Assembly: GCA_946482285.1 (NCBI GenBank)
Contig: CAMLQK010000003.1
Coordinates: 1-44,730, forward strand
Direction: 5' to 3'
From: an uncultured Candidatus Saccharibacteria bacterium
GTDB lineage: Bacteria; Patescibacteria; Saccharimonadia; Saccharimonadales; UBA4665
Length of the DNA stretch: 44,730 nt
The notes under the pieces were generated by a model. That model ran no database searches, had not been told where the DNA came from, and worked only from the letters and a program-made list of their open reading frames with translations. Position numbers and translations under genes: made by a program. Below are positions 1 to 8,519 of this stretch, piece after piece (the first letter of the stretch is position 1; each line of letters starts with the position of its first letter).

Positions 1-122
1 TCTGGGTCTACGAACGCCAAAGGAATATAAGGCTTCCCTGGGTTTTCCCGTGCTTCCAAGGCAGAAGTAAGTAAATCCGTTGCCAAATACAGCTGTGATA
101 AATTACCCTCAAAATTCGTCAT
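1..122 (-). CDS. 5' end of an unknown protein, cut by the window edge
   Basis: An open frame begins with ATG at 122 on the minus strand and runs off the left edge (40 codons plus 2 bases). It begins [18 protein letters not shown] and continues without a stop. I do not recognise the family. The start is supported by a plausible divergent promoter (TTGCAT, 17 bp, CATAGT at 133-161) ending 10 nt before the ATG, with no Shine-Dalgarno sequence. This is too short to assign a function. Confidence 0.5.
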   Translation of the reverse strand, partial: MTNFEGNLSQLYLATDLLTSALEARENPGKPYIPLAFVDP

Positions 123-132
123 ATTCGGTTCT

Positions 133-161
133 ACTATGCCCGTTTTCCGGCAACGATGCAA
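133..161 (-). promoter_or_regulatory. Promoter for the truncated leftward gene
   Basis: On the minus strand, a -35 TTGCAT (156-161) and a -10 CATAGT (133-138) are separated by 17 bp. The ATG follows 10 nt after the -10, predicting a leaderless or nearly leaderless mRNA. Its -35 box lies only 6 bp from the -35 of the rightward rpmE2 promoter. Confidence 0.4.
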
Positions 162-167
162 CAGACT

Positions 168-196
168 TTGACAATTGTGGAAAAAACAGATACAAT
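168..196 (+). promoter_or_regulatory. Strong sigma70-type promoter of rpmE2
   Basis: A perfect -35 TTGACA (168-173) and a -10 TACAAT (191-196) are separated by exactly 17 bp. The predicted transcription start is near 203, only a few bases before the ATG at 207, so the message would have almost no leader. Confidence 0.8.
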
Positions 197-206
197 ACGT
201 TGGATT

Positions 207-548
207 ATGAAGAAAGAACTACACCCTAAGAACTACCGCCCAGTAGTATTCCAGGATCTCAACAACGACTTTGCGTTCTTGACCCGCTCTACTGTGGCAA
301 CCGACGAAACCGTTAAATGGGCCGACGGCAACGAGTACCCATTGGTAAAAGTACACATCACTAGCGCCTCACACCCATTCTTTACTGGTGAAGAGCGCGT
401 ACTCGACATCGAAGGTCGCGTTGACAAGTTTGAAGCACGCAAGAAAGCTGCAGAAGCTGCACGTGAAGCACGGGCTAAAGCTGCCCAAAAGCAAGCCGCA
501 CGCAAGACTGCTAAAGCCGCCAAAGCCGAAGCTAAAAAGAATAGCTAA
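207..548 (+). CDS. rpmE2: Ribosomal protein bL31, type B
   Basis: This 113-residue protein starts [15 protein letters not shown] and contains FLTRST and [13 protein letters not shown], typical of bL31. It lacks the zinc-binding cysteines of type A L31, so it is the zinc-free type B form. The C-terminal about 40 residues are an Ala/Lys-rich tail ([16 protein letters not shown]), presumably helical and rRNA-binding. An upstream in-frame ATG at 156 is possible, but it lies before the strong promoter at 168-196, so the ATG at 207 is preferred. No Shine-Dalgarno is visible and the mRNA is predicted to be nearly leaderless. A terminator follows, so the gene looks monocistronic. Confidence 0.93.
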   Translation: MKKELHPKNYRPVVFQDLNNDFAFLTRSTVATDETVKWADGNEYPLVKVHITSASHPFFTGEERVLDIEGRVDKFEARKKAAEAAREARAKAAQKQAARKTAKAAKAEAKKNS

Positions 549-561
549 CTTGACTTACCCG

Positions 562-595
562 AAACCGCTTGGATTATCGTATTCAGGCGGTTTTT
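562..595 (+). terminator. Intrinsic terminator after rpmE2
   Basis: AAACCGC (562-568) pairs with GCGGTTT (587-593), and the stem continues inward with T-G, T-A, G-C, G-T, A-T and T-A pairs. It is followed by a short T run (591-595). It sits between rpmE2 and prfA. Confidence 0.75.
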
Positions 596-614
596 GCTAT
601 CCTAAGGACATACT

Positions 615-1676
615 ATGGAACAAAAAGAAGCTGCATTACGTACCGAATTAACAGATCTAACCAACCGGATTGATGCCGATCCGTCTATCTTTGCTACACG
701 CGAATATCCCAAACTTGCCAAGCGACGCCAGGAGCTGGAATCGGTTGTCGCCCTGTTTGACGAGCGCGCAACATTATACAAGCGCGCTAACGATGCCAAA
801 GAGCTAGCCGACGGCGAAGACCAAGAGCTTGCAGACCTTGCCCGCATAGAACTTGATGAAATCACTGAAGGCATTGCTAAGAATGAGGATGCACTACGTG
901 ACGCCCTCACGCCTAAAGACCCCAACGACGACCGCGATGTCGTAATAGAAATCCGTGCGGCAGCCGGTGGCGATGAAGCAAGTTTGTTCGCGGCCGACCT
1001 GTACCGCATGTACGTCCGATGGGCCGAACAGCACCGCTATAAAGTAGAGCTTATTGACGAAGCCCCTTCTGAAGTTGGCGGCTTTAAAGAAATTATCTTC
1101 GGTGTACATGGTGAAGACATCTATAAGCAGCTCAAGTTCGAGGCAGGCGTCCACCGCGTGCAGCGCATCCCGTCCACGGAATCACAGGGGCGCATCCATA
1201 CCTCTACGGTGACTGTGGCTGTCTTACCCGAGGCCGAAGAAACCGATATCGAGATTAACCCCAGCGACCTCCGCATCGACGTCTACCGTTCCAGTGGCCA
1301 TGGCGGACAATCCGTAAACACCACCGACTCCGCAGTACGCATCACCTACTTGCCAACTGGCATGATTGTGACCTGTCAAGACGAAAAATCCCAGATCAAG
1401 AACAAAGAAAAAGCCATGGGTGTATTGCGCTCCCGTTTGCTTGCTCAAAAAATCGAAGAAGAGCAAAAGCAGCTGTCTGACGCACGCAAAAAACTGATTG
1501 GCTCTGGCGACCGTTCCGAAAAGATCCGTACCTATAACTTCCCGCAAGACCGCATAACCGACCACCGCATCGGCTACTCACGCAGCAACATCCCCGCTGC
1601 TTTGAATGGTGAAATCGACGACCTTATCGCACAACTACAGGCATTTGAGCGCCAAATTCTTAACAACGAAGCCTGA
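615..1676 (+). CDS. prfA: Peptide chain release factor 1
   Basis: This 353-residue cytoplasmic class I release factor recognises UAA and UAG and triggers peptidyl-tRNA hydrolysis. The catalytic GGQ is at residues 230-232 (SGHGGQSVN). The codon-recognition tripeptide of RF1 (P-x-T) is P186-S187-T188 in [14 protein letters not shown], where most RF1 proteins have PAT or PVT. Length matches the family. The start ATG is preceded by an AAGGA Shine-Dalgarno with 8-nt spacing. The gene ends with TGA, so UGA is a stop in this organism and RF2 should also exist elsewhere. prmC, encoding the enzyme that methylates the GGQ glutamine, follows after 3 nt. Confidence 0.97.
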   Translation: MEQKEAALRTELTDLTNRIDADPSIFATREYPKLAKRRQELESVVALFDERATLYKRANDAKELADGEDQELADLARIELDEITEGIAKNEDALRDALTPKDPNDDRDVVIEIRAAAGGDEASLFAADLYRMYVRWAEQHRYKVELIDEAPSEVGGFKEIIFGVHGEDIYKQLKFEAGVHRVQRIPSTESQGRIHTSTVTVAVLPEAEETDIEINPSDLRIDVYRSSGHGGQSVNTTDSAVRITYLPTGMIVTCQDEKSQIKNKEKAMGVLRSRLLAQKIEEEQKQLSDARKKLIGSGDRSEKIRTYNFPQDRITDHRIGYSRSNIPAALNGEIDDLIAQLQAFERQILNNEA

Positions 1677-1679
1677 TAT

Positions 1680-2486
1680 ATGACTGTTGGAATGTTCCTG
1701 GAGCAAGCCACATCAACGCTAAGGGCCGCAGGCATTGCCACCGCTCGCCTAGACAGCTTGGTGTTATTAGAAGACGTCCTCCGCAGCAGCCGCGCTTCAA
1801 TTATCGCCCACCCCGAGGCAGAATTAAGCCAGACCGCCCTATCCACGCTCGAACAACAGGTGACGCTGCGCAGTAGCCACACACCGTTAGCCTATATCCG
1901 CGGCCGAGTCATGTTTTATGGCCGTGAATTTATAGTAAACAACCATGTCCTAGTCCCCCGTCCGGAAACTGAAGATATTGTTACGATACTCAAGGAACTA
2001 CCCTTAGGCCAAGCGCCACATATTGCTGATATCGGCACGGGGTCGGGGTGCCTGGCTATTACAGCAGCCCTAGAGCTACCAAGATCAACTGTTGACGGAT
2101 ATGACATAAGCCCAGACGCCCTCAAGGTCGCCATGCAAAACAAAAAACACTTACGCGCACTCAACGTGCAGTTCATGGAGTCCGACCTGCTTAACAAGCT
2201 TACCAATACTTATGATTGCATCATCGCAAACCTGCCCTATGTTCCTGACCACTACACCATCAATACAGCTGCCAGCTTTGAGCCAGCCCTGGCTCTTTTT
2301 GCTGGCGCCGATGGAATGAACGCATACAAACTATTCTGGCAACAAATACAGGAGCTTAAACAGCCGCCACGCTTTATTCTTGCGGAGTCATTGCCAGAGC
2401 AGCACCACACAAATGCCTCCCTTGCACGGAATAGTGGATACTACCTCGAGAAAACCGCTGGCTTAGTCCAATTTTTTGGGCTCTAA
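1680..2486 (+). CDS. prmC: Release factor glutamine N5-methyltransferase
   Basis: This 268-residue SAM-dependent methyltransferase (HemK/PrmC) modifies the Gln of the GGQ motif of release factors. The N-terminal helical domain (about 1-75) is followed by the Rossmann fold with the SAM-binding motif DIGTGSG (117-123). The substrate-binding signature appears as NLPY (184-187) in place of the usual NPPY, a conservative variant. The start lies 3 nt after prfA with no independent Shine-Dalgarno, so translational coupling is likely. The last 24 bases overlap the 3' end of the convergent gene at 2463-3020. Confidence 0.93.
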   Translation: MTVGMFLEQATSTLRAAGIATARLDSLVLLEDVLRSSRASIIAHPEAELSQTALSTLEQQVTLRSSHTPLAYIRGRVMFYGREFIVNNHVLVPRPETEDIVTILKELPLGQAPHIADIGTGSGCLAITAALELPRSTVDGYDISPDALKVAMQNKKHLRALNVQFMESDLLNKLTNTYDCIIANLPYVPDHYTINTAASFEPALALFAGADGMNAYKLFWQQIQELKQPPRFILAESLPEQHHTNASLARNSGYYLEKTAGLVQFFGL

Positions 2487-3020
2487 AATATCCGACCCTA
2501 GGCGCTCGGAAACATCGGCGAGAGCACTCAGTGCTACTCCATGGGCAGTCACAATATGCACCTGGGACGCCAAGAGTACATCCGGAGATTCCACGAGCCC
2601 CGCCCTATGCCGCTGCATCCCTAAGGCACTCACAGCAAAACTCTGTCGCGCTGTAATGAGCATTCTTGGCGCGTAAATGACGCCCGGCTGCCAGCGCTCA
2701 AATAATTCAGTTATAAATGTAGCATACCCAGTAATCGCACGCGCATCCTCCAATAAATCTGCTTCGGCTAAATTCCGTTCTTGGTCTCCCAGGTTGGCAT
2801 ATGTCTCGTACAAGAGAGGCACAACTTGGGAGATACGCAAGTTTGGTATGTCGAGCTTACCCAAGGAAAGGTCTGGAATGTTAAAACCTGCACCTTGAAT
2901 ATACGATTCAACGCGCTGCTCAAGCAGGTCCTCATCATCGGGCACTTCCATGGAATTCATAACACCCATCATGTCTAAAACAACTGGCAATTCTGGCCTG
3001 AACTCTTCGCGAAATGCCAT
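2463..3020 (-). CDS. Unknown protein, last gene of the envelope operon
   Basis: This 185-residue soluble acidic protein begins MAFREEFRPELPVVLDMMG; I do not recognise the family. There are no membrane segments, signal peptide or metal-binding motif. The gene follows htrA after 2 nt, with a GAGGA Shine-Dalgarno inside the htrA tail, so the two are co-transcribed. Its 3' end overlaps prmC on the opposite strand by 24 bp. Context suggests a cell-envelope or proteostasis role, but that is only guilt by association. Confidence 0.75.
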   Translation of the reverse strand: MAFREEFRPELPVVLDMMGVMNSMEVPDDEDLLEQRVESYIQGAGFNIPDLSLGKLDIPNLRISQVVPLLYETYANLGDQERNLAEADLLEDARAITGYATFITELFERWQPGVIYAPRMLITARQSFAVSALGMQRHRAGLVESPDVLLASQVHIVTAHGVALSALADVSERLGSDILEPKKLD

Positions 3021-3022
3021 AC

Positions 3023-4321
3023 TTAGTCCTCGGTGGGAGCGCTGGCAAGCGTCGCCTCAAGGGTCAACTGCTTATCGCCGCGTAGAACAGTCAGTTTTAC
3101 TGTATCGCCCACCGAGTATTTGCCCAATACGCTTGTGATACTGGTTTTATCATCAATTACCTGGCCATTAACCTTTGTAATGATGTCACCTTCTTTCACT
3201 CCTGCTTTATCCGCTGGGGCGCCGTCAATGACCGTGTCCTGCCCCAAAACATTCGCAGCAGGCACGTATGCGCCTCGCGTCGCCTTCAGATTATACTGTT
3301 TTGCGATGTCATCTGTTAGCGAAACGTACACCAGACCCAGGTATGGTCGTTGCAGTTTGCCGGTTTCTTTGACGCTCTTAATAAGTCCGCTCACATCGTT
3401 GATGGGGATAGCGAAGCCAATGTTTTGCGCATCACCTGCAGCCACCGCAGTGTTAATGCCAATCACCTGGCCTTCGAGATTTACAAGCGGACCGCCAGAG
3501 TTTCCCTCATTAATGGCTGCGTCGGTCTGGAACAAATCTTCCAGGCTTTCAGTCTCGGAACTGCTGCTGCCGCTGCTAGCCTCCACACTGCGTCCATGAC
3601 CCGAAATAATACCCGAGGTTACCGTGTTTTGGAATTGGCCAAGCGCATTACCAATAGCAACCACCGAGTCTCCGATGGAAACTTTGCTTGAATCGCCAAT
3701 CTGAGCAGGCACCAGGTCTTTGCCCTTTGTGTCTTTAATTTTGAGGAACGCTATGTCTAGGCTATCCTGCGAATTTGTACGGCCAATTACTTCAACATCT
3801 TCATATGTTGTCCCGTCGGATAATACAACGTTCACCCGCTGTGTTCCTTGCGGCACCACGTGTCGGTTCGTAATAATCAGACCGTCTTTATCCAAAATAA
3901 TACCAGTGCCAGCGCTCTGCTGCTCGGTTTCAGCGAATTGCCCCATGCCCAGGAAGCCCCGGTTGTAATTAGATGTCGTTGTTACCTCTACCGAAACAAC
4001 ACTTTCGCCCACGTCTTTTGCAATCTTGCTTATCAGCTGGCCCTGGGATTTCAACACTACTTGCTGGGTTTGAGTATCGCTCGCGTCATTGCGGTTAAAA
4101 ATCCATGCACCAAAAAGGCCAGACGATATACTCAGCACAAATAACATAATAATAGCCAATAGCTTAACCTTGCGGGCGGGGTGGTGCTGTGATGAAACCT
4201 GGGTGTGTGGAGGTGTTGGTTCTGACTGTTTAGTGACAGGTTCAGGGGTGCTGGAAATAGGACTACCCTGCGTTGTGGTTGTTTCTGTATTTTCTGTTGT
4301 TGTTGGACGTTCCTGTTCCAT
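3023..4321 (-). CDS. htrA: Membrane-anchored HtrA-type serine protease with PDZ domain
   Basis: This is a 432-residue envelope quality-control protease. The order is a Thr/Pro-rich cytoplasmic N-terminus (1-50), one transmembrane segment (about 51-75), a trypsin-like domain and a C-terminal PDZ domain (about 335-425). The catalytic triad is visible: H154 (TNRHVV), D189 (DSLDIAFLK) and S275 (NEGNSGGPL). A Ser/Glu-rich loop at 248-262 precedes the active-site strand. The start is supported by a perfect AGGAGG at 4328-4333, 6 nt before the ATG. It lies third in a minus-strand operon behind the LCP protein and a membrane protein, fitting an extracytoplasmic role. Confidence 0.95.
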   Translation of the reverse strand: MEQERPTTTENTETTTTQGSPISSTPEPVTKQSEPTPPHTQVSSQHHPARKVKLLAIIMLFVLSISSGLFGAWIFNRNDASDTQTQQVVLKSQGQLISKIAKDVGESVVSVEVTTTSNYNRGFLGMGQFAETEQQSAGTGIILDKDGLIITNRHVVPQGTQRVNVVLSDGTTYEDVEVIGRTNSQDSLDIAFLKIKDTKGKDLVPAQIGDSSKVSIGDSVVAIGNALGQFQNTVTSGIISGHGRSVEASSGSSSSETESLEDLFQTDAAINEGNSGGPLVNLEGQVIGINTAVAAGDAQNIGFAIPINDVSGLIKSVKETGKLQRPYLGLVYVSLTDDIAKQYNLKATRGAYVPAANVLGQDTVIDGAPADKAGVKEGDIITKVNGQVIDDKTSITSVLGKYSVGDTVKLTVLRGDKQLTLEATLASAPTED

Positions 4322-4343
4322 GAATAACCTCCTAGAATGTTCG

Positions 4344-5114
4344 TTAGACCACCAAGTCTTTCAGGCTTATAATGAGCGAACCAATCATAATAAGGCTGAC
4401 CGCCACCATAACAAACAATGTTTGGTTGCGTATCAAGTTATTAAGTTTACTAGAGTGGTCACAGTAGTACAGCACGGCGAGTCCGTAGCCTAAGGTCAAT
4501 AAAATAACCGTTGGCTGGGAAACGAGTCCGCCTGCGCGGTCTGGATAGAATATAAGCCCGTGGCCCAAAACCCACATAAGTGCCGCACCGAAGTAGCCCC
4601 ACATGTAGGAAAGCATCCGGGTGTACGGCTCATCGAAGCTATCAAAGAAGTGATGGGCTGAGATGTAACATATCACGCCCGTAACAGCAACAAGGCCATA
4701 TAACGGTGCTGTATCCCAGCTAACAGACAAGGCCATCAAGCCGCATAGCATGCCGACCATCGCCTGCATAGAGACCATAAACGGCGACGAAGCTGGCTTA
4801 ATACCCAGTAGCCACAAACCATACATGACCGCCCAAATAAGCTGCCATACTTGGCTTTCTGCACCAGCCATAAAGAGCAATAGTGATACGCTCACCATAA
4901 TATCAACAGCGTTGGCCCGGATATTCGCTGGCCAAAACCGTGGACGCACTGCAAGCATCCGCCACTTACTTAAAAGGATAATAATTAAAGCTAGCTGAAC
5001 GAAATCGATTCGAACCAGTACAAACACCATCAAAGGGAGTAGCAGGTTGAAGCTGATGTGTACGACACTGGAAAATCCACTGGCTGGTTTGATTTTAGCG
5101 ATTAATGGTCTCAT
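4344..5114 (-). CDS. Polytopic membrane protein of unknown function
   Basis: This 256-residue protein has about seven or eight hydrophobic segments, for example LLLPLMVFVLVRI, LALIIILLSKW, MVSVSLLLFMAG, VILLTLGYGLAVLYY and TLFVMVAVSLIMIGSLI. A loop HHFFDSFDEPYTRML lies between segments. I do not recognise a family. The ATG overlaps the stop of the LCP gene by one base (TAATG) and is preceded by an AGGAGA Shine-Dalgarno inside the LCP 3' end, so translation is coupled. Co-expression with an LCP ligase hints at envelope polymer assembly or transport, which is inference. Confidence 0.8.
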   Translation of the reverse strand: MRPLIAKIKPASGFSSVVHISFNLLLPLMVFVLVRIDFVQLALIIILLSKWRMLAVRPRFWPANIRANAVDIMVSVSLLLFMAGAESQVWQLIWAVMYGLWLLGIKPASSPFMVSMQAMVGMLCGLMALSVSWDTAPLYGLVAVTGVICYISAHHFFDSFDEPYTRMLSYMWGYFGAALMWVLGHGLIFYPDRAGGLVSQPTVILLTLGYGLAVLYYCDHSSKLNNLIRNQTLFVMVAVSLIMIGSLIISLKDLVV

Positions 5115-6847
5115 TACTCTCCTAAGATTATCACAAAATCAGCGTTTTGTGACTGTATTGCCTGGTCTGGCAGCGACGTTGATACCTTAGAAACCTTAAA
5201 ACGATCTTCCAAGTAGTGCTGCGTGTATGGCTTCTTGCCCTTAGTCCGATCAACTATAACTGTCTTTGTGTAATCCTTTTTTGGCGCGTCGGCCGCGCCA
5301 ATCACATTATATCCGTAGGATTTAAGGACATTGGAAACTTCTGTAGCTTTGCCCGCCACATCCGTACCATTCAGCACCAATACTTTGGCATTTTCTTTTG
5401 CCAGGTAGCCATCCTTGAGTTTGTTGCGCACAAAATTCTGGATATCGCCATATTCGTATAATCCGGCACGCGGCATCACAACGGACTGGCCGTTAATCAT
5501 GCCAGTCGTCAGGAAGCTACCGGGCGGATCGGTAAGGCCTACTGATTCAATTTTATCGGTTGGGATGTCTTTTGTAATACTGTACAGACGGTTAAAGTTA
5601 TTCAGACTGAGGTCGGACACAACATTGCTGCCAAAGGCGTCCAACAGCTGAGCAATCTTATTGGGATTGCTAATGGTGCCTGCTGTTAGGATTTTTTGCT
5701 GCAAGGCTACAATAACTGCGCGTTGGCGTTGGGCACGGGCAAAATCCGATGACGTACTACGTGAACGAACATACATCAGTGCCCGTTTACCATCAAAAGT
5801 CTGCTGGCCAGCCCTGGCAACAATAGGGCTACCGCCGTTTTCACGCGTAAACGCCGGGTCATACAAAGTCTCGGGCACATTCACGGATATGCCACCCACT
5901 GCATCAATAGCTTGCTTAAAAGCCGTGAAGTTAACCAGCATATGATAATGGATAGGTATACCAATAACATCTTCTACGGCTTGGTCGGCAGTTTTAAAGC
6001 CAGCTTTAACCGCGTCGAAATTATTGTTTCCTATTTCCTGGCGTCCCAAATAGTCATATTTCCCTGTTTCGTAGGCTGCGTTTAGCTTCATGCTGCCATG
6101 GCCATCTACCTGCACCCATGTATCGCGCGGAATACTTAAGAGTGCCGTCTTCTTATTGACCGGATCGATGCTGGCGATCAAGATGGTGTCGGTAAGATCG
6201 GGAGCGGCATGACCTTCACCGCCAGCTCCCAGCAGCAAGATATTAATTCGGCCGCTCCCCTCGCCCTTTAACTGATCGGGGTCAACATTCTCCTGCAGGG
6301 CTGCCGCATCACCACCGCCCTTAAACACCTTTTTTGCGTTCAAGTAACCTTTCAAAAATAAAAAGCCACCGACAAGCGCGGCAATAATAACCAAAATAAT
6401 AAAAATACATAGCGTGCGCTTTTTCCAATTCCAGGATTTAAACGTCTTTATAGGGTGTCGGAAGAATGGAAAACGAGGGCTTCTCTTACCTTTTTTGCCC
6501 TTTTTACCCTTCTTTGTATCCTCGGTGATGGTAGGGTTTAGTGTATTAAGCACAGATTCGTCGATTGTTTCATCAATAGCTGAGAATGTGCTTTGAGGCG
6601 TTAGTGGTGCTGCCGAACGTTGCGATAACTGGGGTCTGCCAGGCTGACGTTGGCGCAATGGCTGGGCTGCGGCAGGAGGAGCTTGGCCTGACAGCGGCTG
6701 CTGACTTCTGGGCATGCCCTTAAAGCGGTCCCGAGGCATCGGGGTCGGCGTATGGCCTGGCTGGACTTTGGGGGCTGGCCCAAATAATATGCCATCTATC
6801 GCCTTTTGCTGCGCGCGGCGCGAAGGTTCCTTAAAACTCTTATCCAT
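5114..6847 (-). CDS. LytR-CpsA-Psr (LCP) family glycopolymer transferase
   Basis: This 577-residue protein has a long Pro/Gln/Arg-rich cytoplasmic N-terminus (1-140, ending in a Lys/Gly-rich run at 112-121). One transmembrane helix (about 145-167) is followed by an extracytoplasmic LCP domain (about 200-415) containing INILLLGAGG, DTILIASIDP, LLSIPRDTWV and RSRSTSSDFARAQRQR. A LytR C-terminal domain follows (about 480-577). LCP enzymes attach lipid-linked wall polymers to peptidoglycan; the conserved Arg and Asp residues for the pyrophosphate lipid are present. A TATACT -10 lies 13 nt before the ATG with no clear Shine-Dalgarno. It heads a four-gene envelope operon. The unusually long cytoplasmic tail may be a regulatory or interaction region. 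Confidence 0.92.
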   Translation of the reverse strand: MDKSFKEPSRRAQQKAIDGILFGPAPKVQPGHTPTPMPRDRFKGMPRSQQPLSGQAPPAAAQPLRQRQPGRPQLSQRSAAPLTPQSTFSAIDETIDESVLNTLNPTITEDTKKGKKGKKGKRSPRFPFFRHPIKTFKSWNWKKRTLCIFIILVIIAALVGGFLFLKGYLNAKKVFKGGGDAAALQENVDPDQLKGEGSGRINILLLGAGGEGHAAPDLTDTILIASIDPVNKKTALLSIPRDTWVQVDGHGSMKLNAAYETGKYDYLGRQEIGNNNFDAVKAGFKTADQAVEDVIGIPIHYHMLVNFTAFKQAIDAVGGISVNVPETLYDPAFTRENGGSPIVARAGQQTFDGKRALMYVRSRSTSSDFARAQRQRAVIVALQQKILTAGTISNPNKIAQLLDAFGSNVVSDLSLNNFNRLYSITKDIPTDKIESVGLTDPPGSFLTTGMINGQSVVMPRAGLYEYGDIQNFVRNKLKDGYLAKENAKVLVLNGTDVAGKATEVSNVLKSYGYNVIGAADAPKKDYTKTVIVDRTKGKKPYTQHYLEDRFKVSKVSTSLPDQAIQSQNADFVIILGE

Positions 6848-6922
6848 ATTGCTTACGTCTAGTATAGTGGCTATTGCCTTGTTCGTAAACGCTAAAAAAG
6901 TGCATTATCAGCCGAAATGCGC

Positions 6923-6928
6923 TATAGT
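6923..6928 (+). promoter_or_regulatory. -10 element of lepB
   Basis: TATAGT lies 9 nt before the ATG at 6938, predicting a leaderless or nearly leaderless transcript. No good -35 box is visible. The region 6848-6937 is the shared divergent promoter region with the LCP operon. Confidence 0.5.
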
Positions 6929-6937
6929 TTAATTCTA

Positions 6938-7570
6938 ATGCAAGGCGACCAACCAGTTATAACCAACCAACCTGAAGAACCGCAAAAGGACGGCGCAAAG
7001 TCTGTACTTTCAACTATTGCAATTCTACTTCTTGCGCCTCTCATCGCCATCCTTTTGACCGCTTTTGTTTTCCAGTCATACCAAGTGACTGGCCCCAGCA
7101 TGGAAACTACATTGCAAAACAATGACCGCCTTATCGTATGGAAACTGCCACGCACGTGGGCTCGCATTACCGGCAACCATTACGTGCCGCAACGCGGCGA
7201 TATCGTTATCTTTAACGAGCCAGCGGCGGCCGAGGAGCTTGGGCTTGGTGCTGGCAAGCAGCTTATCAAGCGGGTTATTGCCCTGCCGGGCGAACGAGTA
7301 GTTGTTAAAGAGGGTGAGATTACCGTATTCAACAAAGACTATCCCGACGGCTTTAAACCCGACAAAACACTACCCTATAACCAGGATAATAGTATCCCCG
7401 AAACCTCGGGCGACATTGATGTAACTATACCTAAAGGTTCGATTTTTGTAAGCGGCGATAATCGCCCTGATTCGCTGGATTCGCGCAGTTTTGGCCCCGT
7501 GCCACTGCAAGACGTTATTGGAAAGCTTGCGATCCGCATCCTTCCTATCAATAACCTCAAAACATTCTAG
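6938..7570 (+). CDS. lepB: Signal peptidase I
   Basis: This 210-residue membrane protease removes signal peptides from exported proteins. One N-terminal membrane helix (about 22-46) is followed by the catalytic Ser54 in GPSMETTLQ and the general-base Lys111 in QLIKRVIALPGE. The later SGDNRPDSLDSRSFGPVP box is also conserved. An ATG at 6917 lies in frame, but the -10 element at 6923-6928 lies downstream of it, so 6938 is preferred. The neighbouring LCP, HtrA and giant secreted proteins are plausible substrates or partners in envelope biogenesis. Confidence 0.95.
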   Translation: MQGDQPVITNQPEEPQKDGAKSVLSTIAILLLAPLIAILLTAFVFQSYQVTGPSMETTLQNNDRLIVWKLPRTWARITGNHYVPQRGDIVIFNEPAAAEELGLGAGKQLIKRVIALPGERVVVKEGEITVFNKDYPDGFKPDKTLPYNQDNSIPETSGDIDVTIPKGSIFVSGDNRPDSLDSRSFGPVPLQDVIGKLAIRILPINNLKTF

Positions 7571-7590
7571 GAGCGTTGGCTAGAAACACC

Positions 7591-7622
7591 AAAAAACACC
7601 TCGCCTTCAGGCAGGTGTTTTT
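7591..7622. terminator. Bidirectional terminator between lepB and parB
   Basis: ACACCT (7596-7601) pairs with AGGTGT (7613-7618), with an inner GCC/GGC stem and flanking A and T runs on either side. It serves the convergent lepB and parB transcripts. Confidence 0.8.
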
Positions 7623-7649
7623 AGCGTTTGCTTGTTACCTGGGCTGGGC

Positions 7650-8519
7650 TTAGCCCAGTTGGCCGAGGATTTTTTCCAATTCTTCGTCGGACTTGAAAGC
7701 AATTTCCAATTTGCCGCCCTTGGCCGTACGGCGGATATGCACCGGTGCCCCCACCCGCTTGCTCAGCTGTTTGGTGGCAGGTGTCTCGGTTGACATACGC
7801 TGTTTGGTGGCAGGCGTATCTCTAAAACCTTCCTTAATAGATGTCACGAACCGTTCTGCCTGACGGACAGACCATCCCTGCACTAAGATATGATTCAATA
7901 GATCCAGCTGCTTGTTCGGATGATCTTTAAGCGAAAGGATTGCCCGGGCATGACCTTCCGACATTTTCTTTTCGTGCAATGCTTTGCGTGCTGCCTCCGG
8001 TAATTGCAAGAGTCGCACAATATTATTAACGGTAGACGGGGCTTTGCCTAAACGCTCAGCAATGGCTTCGTAGGTCATATTGAACTGTTGGTGCAACCGT
8101 TCTACAGACGTCGCTTGCTCTAACGGCGAAAGGTCCACACGCTGTACATTTTCTACAATCGCAATTTCCAGCTGCTCAAGCTCTTTGCTGGTACGTACAA
8201 TAACAGGCACTTTTTTAAGACCCGCCTTACTGGCCGCACGCCACCGACGCTCACCGGCAATAATAGCGTATGTACTACCGCCTTTAATTGGTGACGCAAC
8301 CAAAGGCTGGATTACGCCATATTGCTTAATGGAGCTCGCCAGTTGGTTTAGTGCCTCTTCGTCAAAGTGCTGACGGGGCTGTGATGGATTAGGAATAAGC
8401 GACGTGAGTCCTATCTGTTGGATCTTCTCACCATCTTCTAGTACAAGACTTTTATCAAAGTCTTGTGGGATTAAAGCATCGAAACCTCGGCCAAGGCCGG
8501 ATTTTTTAGTCGCTGACAC
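7650..8519 (-). CDS. parB: Chromosome-partitioning protein ParB
   Basis: This 289-residue CTP-dependent DNA clamp loads at parS. The N-terminal KSGLGRGFDALIP is typical. The nucleotide-binding ParB/Srx domain (about 34-125) includes GERRWRA (89-95) and ENVQR (123-127), followed by helix-turn-helix residues (about 145-170) and a C-terminal dimerisation region ending DEELEKILGQLG. The ATG lies inside the end of parA (14-bp overlap), so the pair is translationally coupled. I saw no consensus parS 16-mer in this window. Confidence 0.95.
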   Translation of the reverse strand: MSATKKSGLGRGFDALIPQDFDKSLVLEDGEKIQQIGLTSLIPNPSQPRQHFDEEALNQLASSIKQYGVIQPLVASPIKGGSTYAIIAGERRWRAASKAGLKKVPVIVRTSKELEQLEIAIVENVQRVDLSPLEQATSVERLHQQFNMTYEAIAERLGKAPSTVNNIVRLLQLPEAARKALHEKKMSEGHARAILSLKDHPNKQLDLLNHILVQGWSVRQAERFVTSIKEGFRDTPATKQRMSTETPATKQLSKRVGAPVHIRRTAKGGKLEIAFKSDEELEKILGQLG

